Source: Loktanella sp. S4079 (lineage in GTDB: Bacteria > Pseudomonadota > Alphaproteobacteria > Rhodobacterales > Rhodobacteraceae). Taken from it: DNA of 64,000 nucleotides. The stretch's first letter is position 1. Each line of letters begins with the position of its first letter. The stretch is from assembly GCF_000967725.1 (NCBI RefSeq), contig NZ_JXYE01000002.1:1178001-1242000 (forward strand), in the 5' to 3' direction. The notes beneath the pieces are model-generated. The model searched no databases. It saw nothing but the letters and a program-made list of their open reading frames with translations, and was not told the origin of the DNA. Of this stretch, positions 56,597 to 63,931 are shown piece by piece. Both the position numbers and the translations under genes were made by a program.

Positions 56597-56818
56597 ATGT
56601 CTCAACATCAGCGCCAGCGCGATTGGCTGGCGCAAATCTTTGATTGCCGCGCCGCCCATACCGAAGGCGTCATACGTCGTCAGATTATCGACGTTGAACG
56701 TGAAATTGGGGTTCAAGCGCTCATCAGAGAGGTCAGGCGCCGCGGCTTTCGCCTTATCCGAACGCGGCACTACTTTGTCATCGTTTGCCACGATGCCCCT
56801 GTCGCATTGCTGTGCTGA
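56597..56818 (+). CDS. Small conserved-looking basic protein, unknown
   Basis: A 73-residue product (MSQHQRQRDWLAQIFDCR...) with the pattern VIRRQIIDVEREIGVQALIREVRRRGF followed by HYFVIVC. Similar short, Arg-rich proteins with an RR..DVER.VG..R...EVRRRGF core occur in roseobacters, where they have been labelled as a phosphoribosylanthranilate isomerase although they are far too short for TrpF. A second ATG four codons upstream (56585) is possible. Its role is not known. Two palindromes follow directly. Confidence 0.6.
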   Translation: MSQHQRQRDWLAQIFDCRAAHTEGVIRRQIIDVEREIGVQALIREVRRRGFRLIRTRHYFVIVCHDAPVALLC

Positions 56819-56822
56819 GAAC

Positions 56823-56846
56823 GATCAAATCTAGCAAGATTTGATC
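56823..56846. repeat. 24-base inverted repeat, GATCAAA-arm type
   Basis: GATCAAATCT and AGATTTGATC enclose AGCA. The outer arms are identical to those of the palindrome at 1262-1285. It begins a few bases after the small-protein stop codon and stands six bases from a second palindrome. Confidence 0.7.
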
Positions 56847-56851
56847 TGTCA

Positions 56852-56875
56852 GAAGGAATTTCTAGAAATTCCTTC
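56852..56875. repeat. 24-bp perfect palindrome, GAAGGA-arm type
   Basis: GAAGGAATTTCT is followed directly by its reverse complement. The arms GAAGGA/TCCTTC match the palindrome at 48934-48959. It ends five bases before the phaR stop codon, between convergent genes, so it may also function as a terminator-like hairpin. Confidence 0.7.
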
Positions 56876-56879
56876 GCCG

Positions 56880-57416
56880 CTATTTGCTCATCTTCGCGAG
56901 TTTTTCCTGCAATGCCGCAAGCTGATCTTTGATTTCGCCCAGATCATCGCTTTCCTTTTCAGGCACGCTGCTCGTGGGCATCATGCCTCCGGTCATCGCT
57001 TTGAAAAACGCAGCCTGTTGGGCCTGCATCGCCTCGAGCCCGGGCATCCCTGCCAATGGTCCAGCCTTGCCCAAGTTATCGAGGACTTTGGACTGTCCTT
57101 CACGCAACATCTCGAAACTCGCCTGCAAGAAATCGGGCACCACAGACGCCGCTTGGCTGGTGTAGCTGCGCACCAAATCGGTCAACACATCAACAGGCAG
57201 CACGCTTTCGCCACGGCTTTCGTGTTCGGCAATAATCTGAAGCAGATATTGACGCGTCAGGTCATCCCCTGATTTCAGATCAACGATCTGTACCTCACGC
57301 CCTTCACGAATGAACAGCGCGATATCTTCAAGCGTCACGTAGTCGCTTGTTTCCGTGTTATACAAACGTCGGCTCGCGTAGCGCTTGATAAGAAGCGGTT
57401 TATTTGTGTCGGCCAC
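56880..57416 (-). CDS. phaR: Polyhydroxyalkanoate synthesis repressor PhaR
   Basis: A 178-residue repressor. The N-terminal DNA-binding domain reads LLIKRYASRRLYNTETSDYVTLEDIA, then VQIVDLKSGDDLTRQYLLQII, the PHB/PHA accumulation regulator signature. The C-terminal half binds PHB (SVVPDFLQASFEMLREGQ) and ends in a short Lys/Leu coiled coil. The start is a GTG at 57416 preceded by GGGAGGGA; upstream in-frame residues are excluded. PhaR represses phasin and its own gene and dissociates when it binds nascent PHB granules. Predicted sites lie before phaR, phaP and between phaC and phaZ. Confidence 0.93.
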   Translation of the reverse strand: MADTNKPLLIKRYASRRLYNTETSDYVTLEDIALFIREGREVQIVDLKSGDDLTRQYLLQIIAEHESRGESVLPVDVLTDLVRSYTSQAASVVPDFLQASFEMLREGQSKVLDNLGKAGPLAGMPGLEAMQAQQAAFFKAMTGGMMPTSSVPEKESDDLGEIKDQLAALQEKLAKMSK

Positions 57417-57437
57417 AGCGATCCCTCCCAAGATATA

Positions 57438-57448
57438 TTGCAGTGCAG
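57438..57448 (-). promoter_or_regulatory. Near-consensus PhaR operator before phaR
   Basis: On the minus strand CTGC-ACT-GCAA, matching the CTGC-N3-GCAG pattern in seven of eight positions, about 12 bases before the ribosome site of phaR. It would permit autorepression. Weaker evidence than the two perfect sites at phaP. Confidence 0.4.
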
Positions 57449-57532
57449 AGAAGCCTATGCCGCGTCTGCGCAAAAAGAAAGCGTTTTGATACACTTGGAA
57501 GGTGAAGAAACAACAAAGCTAAGAATTACAGC

Positions 57533-57568
57533 CAAAAACACGAACGGCCCGCAAAATGCGAGCCGTTC
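57533..57568 (-). terminator. Intrinsic terminator after phaP
   Basis: On the minus strand GAACGGC...GCCGTTC with an inner GCG/CGC pair (one mismatch) forms the stem, followed by GTGTTTTTGG. It begins about 47 bases after the phasin stop and keeps phaP and phaR on separate transcripts. Confidence 0.7.
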
Positions 57569-57614
57569 TGGGAGATCCGATCCAAAGGGAGGTAAGGATC
57601 GATTTCACCGGGGG

Positions 57615-58064
57615 TTACTTTGCTGCTGTCGCTTTCTTGGCAGCTGCGGTGACTTCGGTTGTGGCTTTCTTCGCAGCGGCAGCCATATCTTCGGACATGT
57701 CTTTGCCAGCAGCGAGAACCAGTTCCATCGTTTGGGTCTGAACTTTTTTAGCGATTTCAGCAAATGCAGACATGTGCTCTGCTGCAGATTCTGCAGTTGC
57801 AGATGCGAAATCAGTTACAGCCTTGGCATAGTCAGAAGGCTCAGTCTTTGCTTTTGACATCGCTTCAAGCTTTGCGATTGTGTCTTGTGTCCACTTTGCG
57901 GATTGCTCTGCTGACTTACCAGCGGCATCCAACGCAACAGCAGACATTTTTTCTGCCAGAAGAGATTGGCTCTTAAACTGTTCTTCCATCGCTTTTGTAT
58001 CCACGGGGAATGCGTCAGCGAAATCTTTGAAAATTGCCGTAAAATCTTGGGTCTTCGTAGCCAT
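57615..58064 (-). CDS. phaP: Phasin (PHA granule-associated protein)
   Basis: A 149-residue amphipathic all-helical protein (MATKTQDFTAIFKDFADAFPVDTKAMEEQFKSQ...). It has the phasin helix pattern ALDAAGKSAEQSAKWTQDTIAKLEAM and a C-terminal Ala/Lys/Thr-rich tail (AAKKATTEVTAAAKKATAAK). It coats PHB granules. The ribosome site is GAGAGG. Its promoter carries two PhaR sites, one between the -35 and -10 boxes. The gene lies between phaC and phaR, all on the minus strand. Confidence 0.9.
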   Translation of the reverse strand: MATKTQDFTAIFKDFADAFPVDTKAMEEQFKSQSLLAEKMSAVALDAAGKSAEQSAKWTQDTIAKLEAMSKAKTEPSDYAKAVTDFASATAESAAEHMSAFAEIAKKVQTQTMELVLAAGKDMSEDMAAAAKKATTEVTAAAKKATAAK

Positions 58065-58115
58065 ACTATCAGCCTCTCAGGTAAAGCGGTGTGACCGCTG
58101 TGACTTCCTGACACC

Positions 58116-58164
58116 AATATGCATGCTGCAATGCAGCAATTCAAGCTTTTTCTGCAATGCAGCA
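58116..58164 (-). promoter_or_regulatory. phaP promoter with two PhaR operators
   Basis: On the minus strand a TTGAAT -35 box (58139-58144), exactly 17 bases, and a CATATT -10 box (58116-58121) precede phaP. The spacer contains TGCTGCATTGCAGCA, a perfect CTGC-N3-GCAG dyad with two extra paired bases (58124-58138). A second perfect copy lies just upstream at 58152-58162. CTGC-N3/4-GCAG is the site I recall for Paracoccus PhaR. Occupancy of the spacer site would exclude RNA polymerase. Confidence 0.75.
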
Positions 58165-58204
58165 TAGATTTTTTTGCATCCGCAAAATAATGCAGCTACC
58201 ACCG

Positions 58205-60001
58205 CTACTTAGCGCTCACATAGCTCCCAGGTGATGCGCTCAATATAGGGTGATCATCTCCCCCAGGTTGTCTAGAATCCACCATTTTTCCTGATTTTCT
58301 TGACAGCCAGACATCCCAGCGATTCCACCAAGACCCGTCATGCTTGTCTGCTGACTGATACCAATCGTCCGCATTCATGCCCAAGTCAGGGTTCGTATAG
58401 TGTCCGTATTTGCGTTTTGACGGTGGGTTGATAATCCCTGCGATATGACCGGATTCAGATAAGATAAATGTCTTGTCCTTTGACCCCATTTTCTGAATTC
58501 CGGCATAGCTGCTCTTCCACGCCGCAATGTGATCTGTCTCGCAAGCAATGGCACAAAGGGGCACTGACACATCCTTGAGCTTGACCTTAGTGCCGCACAC
58601 CGTGAACCCATCGTTGGCGAATTCATCGCGCTGACACAACCCGCGTAGATATTCGACGGCCATCTTCGCGGGCAGATTGGTGCCATCCCCGTTCCAATAC
58701 AGCAGATCGAATGCTGGAGGCGCCTTTCCCATCATGTAGCTCTTGATCGCCGGGCCATAGATCAAATCATTTGCCCGCAGAAACGAAAACGTCCGTGACA
58801 TAAAGAATGAATCCAATATCCCCGTCTCCGCCACTTCTTGTTCGATGCCATCAACAAAATCATCATCGAGAAACACACCGACTTCGCCTTGATCCGAGAA
58901 ATCGGTCAATGTTGTAAAGAACGTCGCGCTTTTGACCGAGGTGTCCTTGCGCTGCTTCATCAATGCCAAGGTCAGCGAAAGCGTCGTTCCCGCGATGCAA
59001 TAGCCAACAGCGTTCACCTTTTTGACGTCACAGATCTGTTTTACTTCGTTGATCGCAGTCAGATACCCATCCTCGATGTAATCCGACATCGACGTATTCT
59101 TATAGCTCGCATCCGGGTTCACCCATGACACCACAAATACGGTGTGACCTTGGTCAACCGCCCATTTGATCAGGCTATTCTCGGGCTTAAGATCGAGAAT
59201 ATAGAACTTGTTGATCCACGGAGGGAATATAATCAGCGGTGTTTCATGGACCTTTTCGGTTGTGGGCGCGTATTGGATCAACTCAAAGAGGTGATTGCGA
59301 TAGACAACGGATCCCGGTGTGGTCGCCAGATTTTTCCCCAAGGCAAAAGCCGCCTTATCCGCAAGCGTCACCACGAGATCGCCGTTATTGGCCTCGAGGT
59401 CAGCAATCATATTTTCGAGCCCCGCGATCAGGCTCTCGCCTTCTGTCTCAGCCGCGAGCGCCAAAGCCTCGGGGTTCGTGGCAAGGAAATTTGTCGGACA
59501 GGCCATATCGATAATTTGCCGGCTAAAATATTTCAGCCGCTTTTTTTCTGCCGAATCGAGACCCTCAATTTCATCGACCGCCTGCTGCACCGCAGCAGAG
59601 TTCATCAAGTATTGTTGCTTAATGAAATTGAAATAGGGATTGGTGTGCCACAATTCGTGCCGAAACCGGTGATCATCGGGGGTTTCGTCTGTGGCAGGGG
59701 CAAGCTTGCCCTGCGCGAGCAGATGCTGTGCCTCGACAAAATGCTTGACCGACTTGCCCCAAAACGCGACCTGCTGTTCGATTAACTTGGCCGGATTATT
59801 GATCATTTCCGTCATATAGCTGCTTGCGGCCTTGAAATAGAGCTCATGGCTCGGCCCTTGCAAAGCGTTCGGGATCTTACGCGCCTGCCCCATCGCTATC
59901 AAAAGACGCTGCGTTAATTCCTCAATATGGACAAGATTGGCTTCTAATGTAGTGACGTTGTGATCAGACGCTGCGTTGGTTTCTAAATCGTTTGTTGTCA
60001 T
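58205..60001 (-). CDS. phaC: Class I poly(3-hydroxyalkanoate) synthase
   Basis: A 598-residue polymerase that joins (R)-3-hydroxyacyl-CoA units into PHB. The N-terminal region is followed by the alpha/beta-hydrolase core. The PhaC box GYCIAG contains the catalytic Cys (about C335), the Asp is in ACETDHIAAW, and the His in SESGHIAGIINPP. The start at 60001 (MTTNDLETNAAS) has an AGGA ribosome site. It lies divergent from phaZ; a PhaR-type operator occupies the 65-base gap. phaA/phaB are not in the window. Confidence 0.95.
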   Translation of the reverse strand: MTTNDLETNAASDHNVTTLEANLVHIEELTQRLLIAMGQARKIPNALQGPSHELYFKAASSYMTEMINNPAKLIEQQVAFWGKSVKHFVEAQHLLAQGKLAPATDETPDDHRFRHELWHTNPYFNFIKQQYLMNSAAVQQAVDEIEGLDSAEKKRLKYFSRQIIDMACPTNFLATNPEALALAAETEGESLIAGLENMIADLEANNGDLVVTLADKAAFALGKNLATTPGSVVYRNHLFELIQYAPTTEKVHETPLIIFPPWINKFYILDLKPENSLIKWAVDQGHTVFVVSWVNPDASYKNTSMSDYIEDGYLTAINEVKQICDVKKVNAVGYCIAGTTLSLTLALMKQRKDTSVKSATFFTTLTDFSDQGEVGVFLDDDFVDGIEQEVAETGILDSFFMSRTFSFLRANDLIYGPAIKSYMMGKAPPAFDLLYWNGDGTNLPAKMAVEYLRGLCQRDEFANDGFTVCGTKVKLKDVSVPLCAIACETDHIAAWKSSYAGIQKMGSKDKTFILSESGHIAGIINPPSKRKYGHYTNPDLGMNADDWYQSADKHDGSWWNRWDVWLSRKSGKMVDSRQPGGDDHPILSASPGSYVSAK

Positions 60002-60019
60002 ATTCACGTTCCTATGCGT

Positions 60020-60037
60020 ATGCTGCAACTGCAGCAT
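60020..60037. promoter_or_regulatory. PhaR-type operator between phaC and phaZ
   Basis: ATGCTGCA and TGCAGCAT flank AC, an 18-bp dyad containing CTGC-AACT-GCAG (N4 spacing). It lies in the 65-base divergent gap and could control both phaC and phaZ. The equal core to the phaP sites makes chance unlikely. Confidence 0.65.
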
Positions 60038-60066
60038 GAAATGCGCGCCTAACTCGGAGAGCTCTT

Positions 60067-61341
60067 ATGAAGTATATGATGACCTACGACCTGATGGAAA
60101 GCGCGCGTAATACGAACCAATGGCTTGGTGCGACTGCGCGGGCGTTTGCCTCTTACCCGATGATGTCCATGGGCGCGAACCCGGCGATGGATTGGCTGAT
60201 GGCATGGGGCGAAGTGACAGAGCGTACATTCGCCCGCATGATCGTCAAACCTGACTGGAACATCCCCCCTGTCACCTGCGAAAAAGGCAAAGACCACCCA
60301 GTCGTGATCGAAACCGTAATGGAGCGCCCATTTGGGGATTTGATCCACTTTACCATTCCGGGCCGCAAGGTCAGCGCGCGTCGTGTGCTCTTGGTTGCGC
60401 CGATGTCTGGGCACTACGCGACATTGCTACGCAAAACCGTAATTAGCCTTTTGCCTGATTGCGACGTTTACATCACCGATTGGCACAACGCCCGCGACAT
60501 TCCAGTCAGCGAGGGCAAATTCGACGTCGAAGATTACACTCTTTATCTGGCAGATTTCATGCGCGAACTGGGATCCGATATACACGTCATCGCCGTCTGC
60601 CAGCCCGTTCCGCTTGCGCTCGCGGCGACAGCCTATTTGGCCGAAGAAGACCCCAATGCGCAGCCCCGCTCTCTCACCTTGATTGGTGGCCCAGTTGATC
60701 CCGAAGCAAACCACACCGAGGTCACCGACTTTGGCCGTTCGGTAACGATGGGACAGCTTGAACAAACAATGATCCAGCGCGTTGGTTTCAAATACGCTGG
60801 CGTCGGACGCACCGTTTATCCCGGCTTGCTACAGCTGGCGTCGTTCATTTCAATGAACGGCGAAACACACGCGAATGCATTCCGCGACCAGATTATCCGC
60901 ACCGCCAAAGGCGAGGCGCGCGAGCACGATAAACATAACGTGTTCTACGATGAATATCTGGCCGTGATGGATATGACTGCAGAGTTCTATCTATCAACTG
61001 TTGAACGCGTATTCAAAAACCGTGACATCGCACGCAACACATTCACGGTAGCTGGCCGTAAGGTCGACATTGGTAAGATCACAACTGTTGCTGTTAAGAT
61101 CGTCGAAGGTGAGAAGGACGACATTTCAGCGCCCGGTCAATGTCTCGCGGCGCTTGACCTGCTGACTAATCTTCCCGAAGAAAAGAAAGCTTCGCACCTC
61201 GAACCTAATGCTGGCCACTACGGCATTTTCGCGGGCAGTAGCTGGCGCAACAACATCCGCCCGCTGGTTCTGGATTTTATTGACGCGAATTCTGGCACCC
61301 GCAAAAAAGTCAAAGCCGCGAACAAGAACGCCGCTGCCTGA
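60067..61341 (+). CDS. phaZ: Intracellular polyhydroxyalkanoate depolymerase
   Basis: A 424-residue PhaZ1-type intracellular depolymerase that mobilises PHB. The alpha/beta-hydrolase nucleophile is C178 in VIAVCQP (the intracellular depolymerase type uses Cys). LYLADFMRELG precedes it, and TLIGGPVDPEANHTEV and the C-terminal NAGHYGIFAGSSWR (His) are characteristic. GGAGAG precedes the ATG. The adjacent phaC is divergent and shares a PhaR-type operator. Confidence 0.94.
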   Translation: MKYMMTYDLMESARNTNQWLGATARAFASYPMMSMGANPAMDWLMAWGEVTERTFARMIVKPDWNIPPVTCEKGKDHPVVIETVMERPFGDLIHFTIPGRKVSARRVLLVAPMSGHYATLLRKTVISLLPDCDVYITDWHNARDIPVSEGKFDVEDYTLYLADFMRELGSDIHVIAVCQPVPLALAATAYLAEEDPNAQPRSLTLIGGPVDPEANHTEVTDFGRSVTMGQLEQTMIQRVGFKYAGVGRTVYPGLLQLASFISMNGETHANAFRDQIIRTAKGEAREHDKHNVFYDEYLAVMDMTAEFYLSTVERVFKNRDIARNTFTVAGRKVDIGKITTVAVKIVEGEKDDISAPGQCLAALDLLTNLPEEKKASHLEPNAGHYGIFAGSSWRNNIRPLVLDFIDANSGTRKKVKAANKNAAA

Positions 61342-61342
61342 T

Positions 61343-62059
61343 CTAACGCCGCAGCATAAGCGGCGCTTTCATCCATTCGCGCATCGCAGCGTTGACGGCC
61401 TCTGGTGCCTCAACCGTGGGCAGATATCCTGCCTCTTCGACAACGGAAAGCGTCGCGTAGGGGATCAGCTCTGCCATGAATTCGTGGCGTTTCACCGGGT
61501 ACATCCCATCGTGCCGCCCACACACAACCAAGGCAGGCTGCGTAATCTTGCGCAACACTGGCTGCTGGTCTTTGCGGCGCTGCATTGCGCGGGCTTGCCG
61601 CACATAGGCCTCTGGACCCAGAGCATTCCCCATGCGCGTCAGCATCCGCACCAGCGCAACCTTGTCGATCTGCGGCGACATCCAGGTTGAGTGAATTTCA
61701 TGCTGTAGCACATCCGCCCAGCGCCCTGCTCGCGCCGCTATGATTTGCGGTTCTCTCGCAGAAGCCATCTCTGGTGTGTCTGGTTGCGGGCTTGTGCTGA
61801 TCAATGCAATCCGCGTTACCCTTTCAGGCGCGCGGCGCATGATTTCCATCGCGACCATCCCGCCCATCCCCATGCCAGCCACAGCAAATTTACTGGGCGC
61901 CCAAGACAGGATTTGCGATGCAATTTCCTCCATGCGTTCACCCTTGCTGGTTGGCGCGAACATGATTGCGTGATCTTGCCCCAATTCGCGAAACTGCGGC
62001 TCAAAGATTTGCGCATCACACAGCATTGGTGGGATCATCACCAGTGTTTCACATGGCAT
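61343..62059 (-). CDS. Alpha/beta-hydrolase-fold protein lacking catalytic Ser and His
   Basis: A 238-residue alpha/beta-hydrolase-fold protein with a normal overall pattern (VMIPPMLCDAQIFEPQF, then FAVAG..., ALISTSPQPDTPE, VVCGRHDGMYPV). However, the nucleophile elbow reads GMGMGG (62-67) where the family has GHSMGG, so Gly64 replaces Ser. The C-terminal AGYLPTVEAPEAV has Tyr212 where GHLPT supplies the catalytic His. The Asp in GRHDGMYP is present. Both changes together suggest a non-catalytic pseudoenzyme, perhaps binding a ligand. It follows phaZ convergently by one base. Confidence 0.8.
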   Translation of the reverse strand: MPCETLVMIPPMLCDAQIFEPQFRELGQDHAIMFAPTSKGERMEEIASQILSWAPSKFAVAGMGMGGMVAMEIMRRAPERVTRIALISTSPQPDTPEMASAREPQIIAARAGRWADVLQHEIHSTWMSPQIDKVALVRMLTRMGNALGPEAYVRQARAMQRRKDQQPVLRKITQPALVVCGRHDGMYPVKRHEFMAELIPYATLSVVEEAGYLPTVEAPEAVNAAMREWMKAPLMLRR

Positions 62060-62149
62060 AGAATAAGACCTGCGTTACGCCCGATTGTCAGGCAATTGCT
62101 CTGCGCAACTTTGACGTGGTCGCCCCTGTGGTGCAACCGGATCGCGCGG

Positions 62150-63004
62150 CTAGAGCGTCTGCAACCAAGCCGAAATCCGCCGAGCAAGTGGTTCAGTTTG
62201 ATCGGGGCTAAAGACTTCACCCGCCATAACATGCCCGCTGGCGTCATCATTTGGCCCGGCTATCACGATCTCTTCGGTGACTGGGCCACCCCAGCCGGCC
62301 ATGACCTTGCGTGTTCGCTTGGGGTGCACGACTGTATCTGCTTCGTTCATCACCAGCAAAGTTGGCGTGGTCACCCTTGAATAATCCGCCTGACAAGCTG
62401 CACGCACGGCATCGGCCATCGGGTACAGCGCTTCGGTCGGATAACGCGTTGTCCAATAAGCGGAATGCCCTTCATTTATGGGGTCAAAATTCCGGGTCTT
62501 CCCTGCGACATAGCGCCCCCAGTAACGCACGCCCGGCATATCCAAAATGGTCTGAGCAAACCAGTTTCGCAGACCAAAGTTCGGAGAAACCATTATGCAG
62601 GCCTTTGCCTGAGCACCGCTCGCCAGTGCCAAAGCGGCCATCGTACAACCGGTCGAGCACCCCATGAGAATAATCTCATCGCCAAGCAATTCGGCAACTT
62701 TCACCGCTTCGGCCACATCGTTCATCCATTCAACGAATGTAGCTTTCGCCAATGCGTCGCCATCCTGACCATGCCCAGTCAGTCGCGCGTAGACAGCGTT
62801 AGCCCCAATGTCTTGAGCGATCATTTCTGGTAGCGGATGCAATTCCTTGGGCGAGGCAGAAAATCCGTGGATATTCAGCAATACCTGTGCCGTCTTGGTC
62901 GCTGGTTTATCCGCCCAGACAATGTGCTTTTCGCAGCCGGGTCGCAGATTGGGCACCTGCGCTTCGGCATTTGCAATTTCTTGTTCAATCGTCGCAATAT
63001 TCAT
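62150..63004 (-). CDS. Alpha/beta-hydrolase (carboxylesterase-like)
   Basis: A 284-residue hydrolase with HGFSASPKELHPLPE (oxyanion/lid region), then ARLTGHGQDGD, the nucleophile elbow GCSTG (S117), Asp in VMNEADTVVHP, and His in ASGHVMAGEV. An intact Ser-Asp-His triad is therefore visible. The sequence resembles carboxylesterase/lysophospholipase-type enzymes; the substrate is unknown. It is co-oriented with the two other hydrolase-fold genes flanking it. Confidence 0.84.
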   Translation of the reverse strand: MNIATIEQEIANAEAQVPNLRPGCEKHIVWADKPATKTAQVLLNIHGFSASPKELHPLPEMIAQDIGANAVYARLTGHGQDGDALAKATFVEWMNDVAEAVKVAELLGDEIILMGCSTGCTMAALALASGAQAKACIMVSPNFGLRNWFAQTILDMPGVRYWGRYVAGKTRNFDPINEGHSAYWTTRYPTEALYPMADAVRAACQADYSRVTTPTLLVMNEADTVVHPKRTRKVMAGWGGPVTEEIVIAGPNDDASGHVMAGEVFSPDQTEPLARRISAWLQTL

Positions 63005-63075
63005 GACTGCGCCTAACCGTATAAATGCGTTGTTGTTTCAAATTGTTAGCCTGAGAGAGTACGCGCCGCCAATAG

Positions 63076-63816
63076 TTACGTGGCGGCGTCGATGAGCTCT
63101 TGGACAGACTGCGTAATCAGCGCAAGGCAACGATCATCCGAGAAACGGTGATCCGCCCCATCAACCAATGTCAGACGCATGTCATCCCCTTCAGCGTGCT
63201 CAAGAAGCCTTAGCGCAACGGACATATCGACATCTGCATCTGCTGTCCCCTGCAAGAACCGCGTCGGAAATGGCAATGCGAGCGGATCGCGAAGGACAAG
63301 CCGGTTGCGCCCTTCTTCAATCAGGCGGCGGGTGATGATGTAGGGCTCGCCATACTCTGACGGCAAGGCAAGTTGCCCTGCCATGACCTCGGCACGTTGT
63401 TCATCTGTGAATGATCCCCACATGCTGTCTTCAGTAAAATCGGGGGCTGCTGCAATGGTCACCAGCCCCGCCACGCGCTCAGGCATCGCGCGCGCAATCA
63501 GAAGCGATATCCAGCCACCCATTGAGGACCCCACCAGAATAACCGGGCCATCCAGCAGGCTAATGGCAGCGCAGGCATCTTCGAACCAGTCACCAATCGC
63601 GCCGTCGGTAAACGCACCGCTCGATTCGCCATGCCCCGAATAGTCAAACCGCAGAAACGCGCGGCCGGATTTACGTGCCCATTCTTCGAGGTAGACAGCC
63701 TTCGTGCCCCCCATGTCGGATTTGAAACCGCCTAAAAATACCACCGCTGGGCCTGTTCCTTGGGTCAAGTGATAGGCGATCTGTCGCCCCTGAGGCGTCG
63801 TCAAGAATGCGGGCAT
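63076..63816 (-). CDS. Alpha/beta-hydrolase
   Basis: From the ATG at 63816 this is 246 residues. The elbow is GSSMGG (S98), the lid RFDYSGHGESSGAF, Asp in GTADADVDM, and His in DGADHRFSDD, so the triad is complete. FLGGFKSDMGGTKA near the N-terminus is typical of the ABHD10/carboxylesterase-like bacterial group. Substrate unknown. A hairpin CGCCGCC/GGCGGCG spans the stop codon (63064-63088). It is divergent from the ArsR gene across a symmetrical operator. Confidence 0.85.
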   Translation of the reverse strand: MPAFLTTPQGRQIAYHLTQGTGPAVVFLGGFKSDMGGTKAVYLEEWARKSGRAFLRFDYSGHGESSGAFTDGAIGDWFEDACAAISLLDGPVILVGSSMGGWISLLIARAMPERVAGLVTIAAAPDFTEDSMWGSFTDEQRAEVMAGQLALPSEYGEPYIITRRLIEEGRNRLVLRDPLALPFPTRFLQGTADADVDMSVALRLLEHAEGDDMRLTLVDGADHRFSDDRCLALITQSVQELIDAAT

Positions 63817-63882
63817 GGCGTGTCCTTTGGTCTTAGTTCGCCGTAACAAAATCACATCTGCGGGTCGCCGCCAATTGAGAAT

Positions 63883-63920
63883 TACGTTACCATATTGTCA
63901 CGTGACTAGAATGTAACGTA
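63883..63920. promoter_or_regulatory. Nested symmetric operator upstream of the ArsR gene
   Basis: TACGTTAC (63883-63890) and GTAACGTA (63913-63920) form an inverted repeat whose centre is exactly that of the inner perfect palindrome GTCACGTGAC (63897-63906). Such nested symmetry between divergent genes fits binding of one or two ArsR dimers controlling arsR and the hydrolase gene. It starts about 65 bases from the hydrolase start and ends 11 bases before the ArsR start. Confidence 0.6.
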
Positions 63921-63931
63921 TAGTTGATTCC

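Noticed and set aside
59144..59785. 213-residue frame opposite phaC
   Set aside because: Fully antisense to phaC with no recognisable domain.
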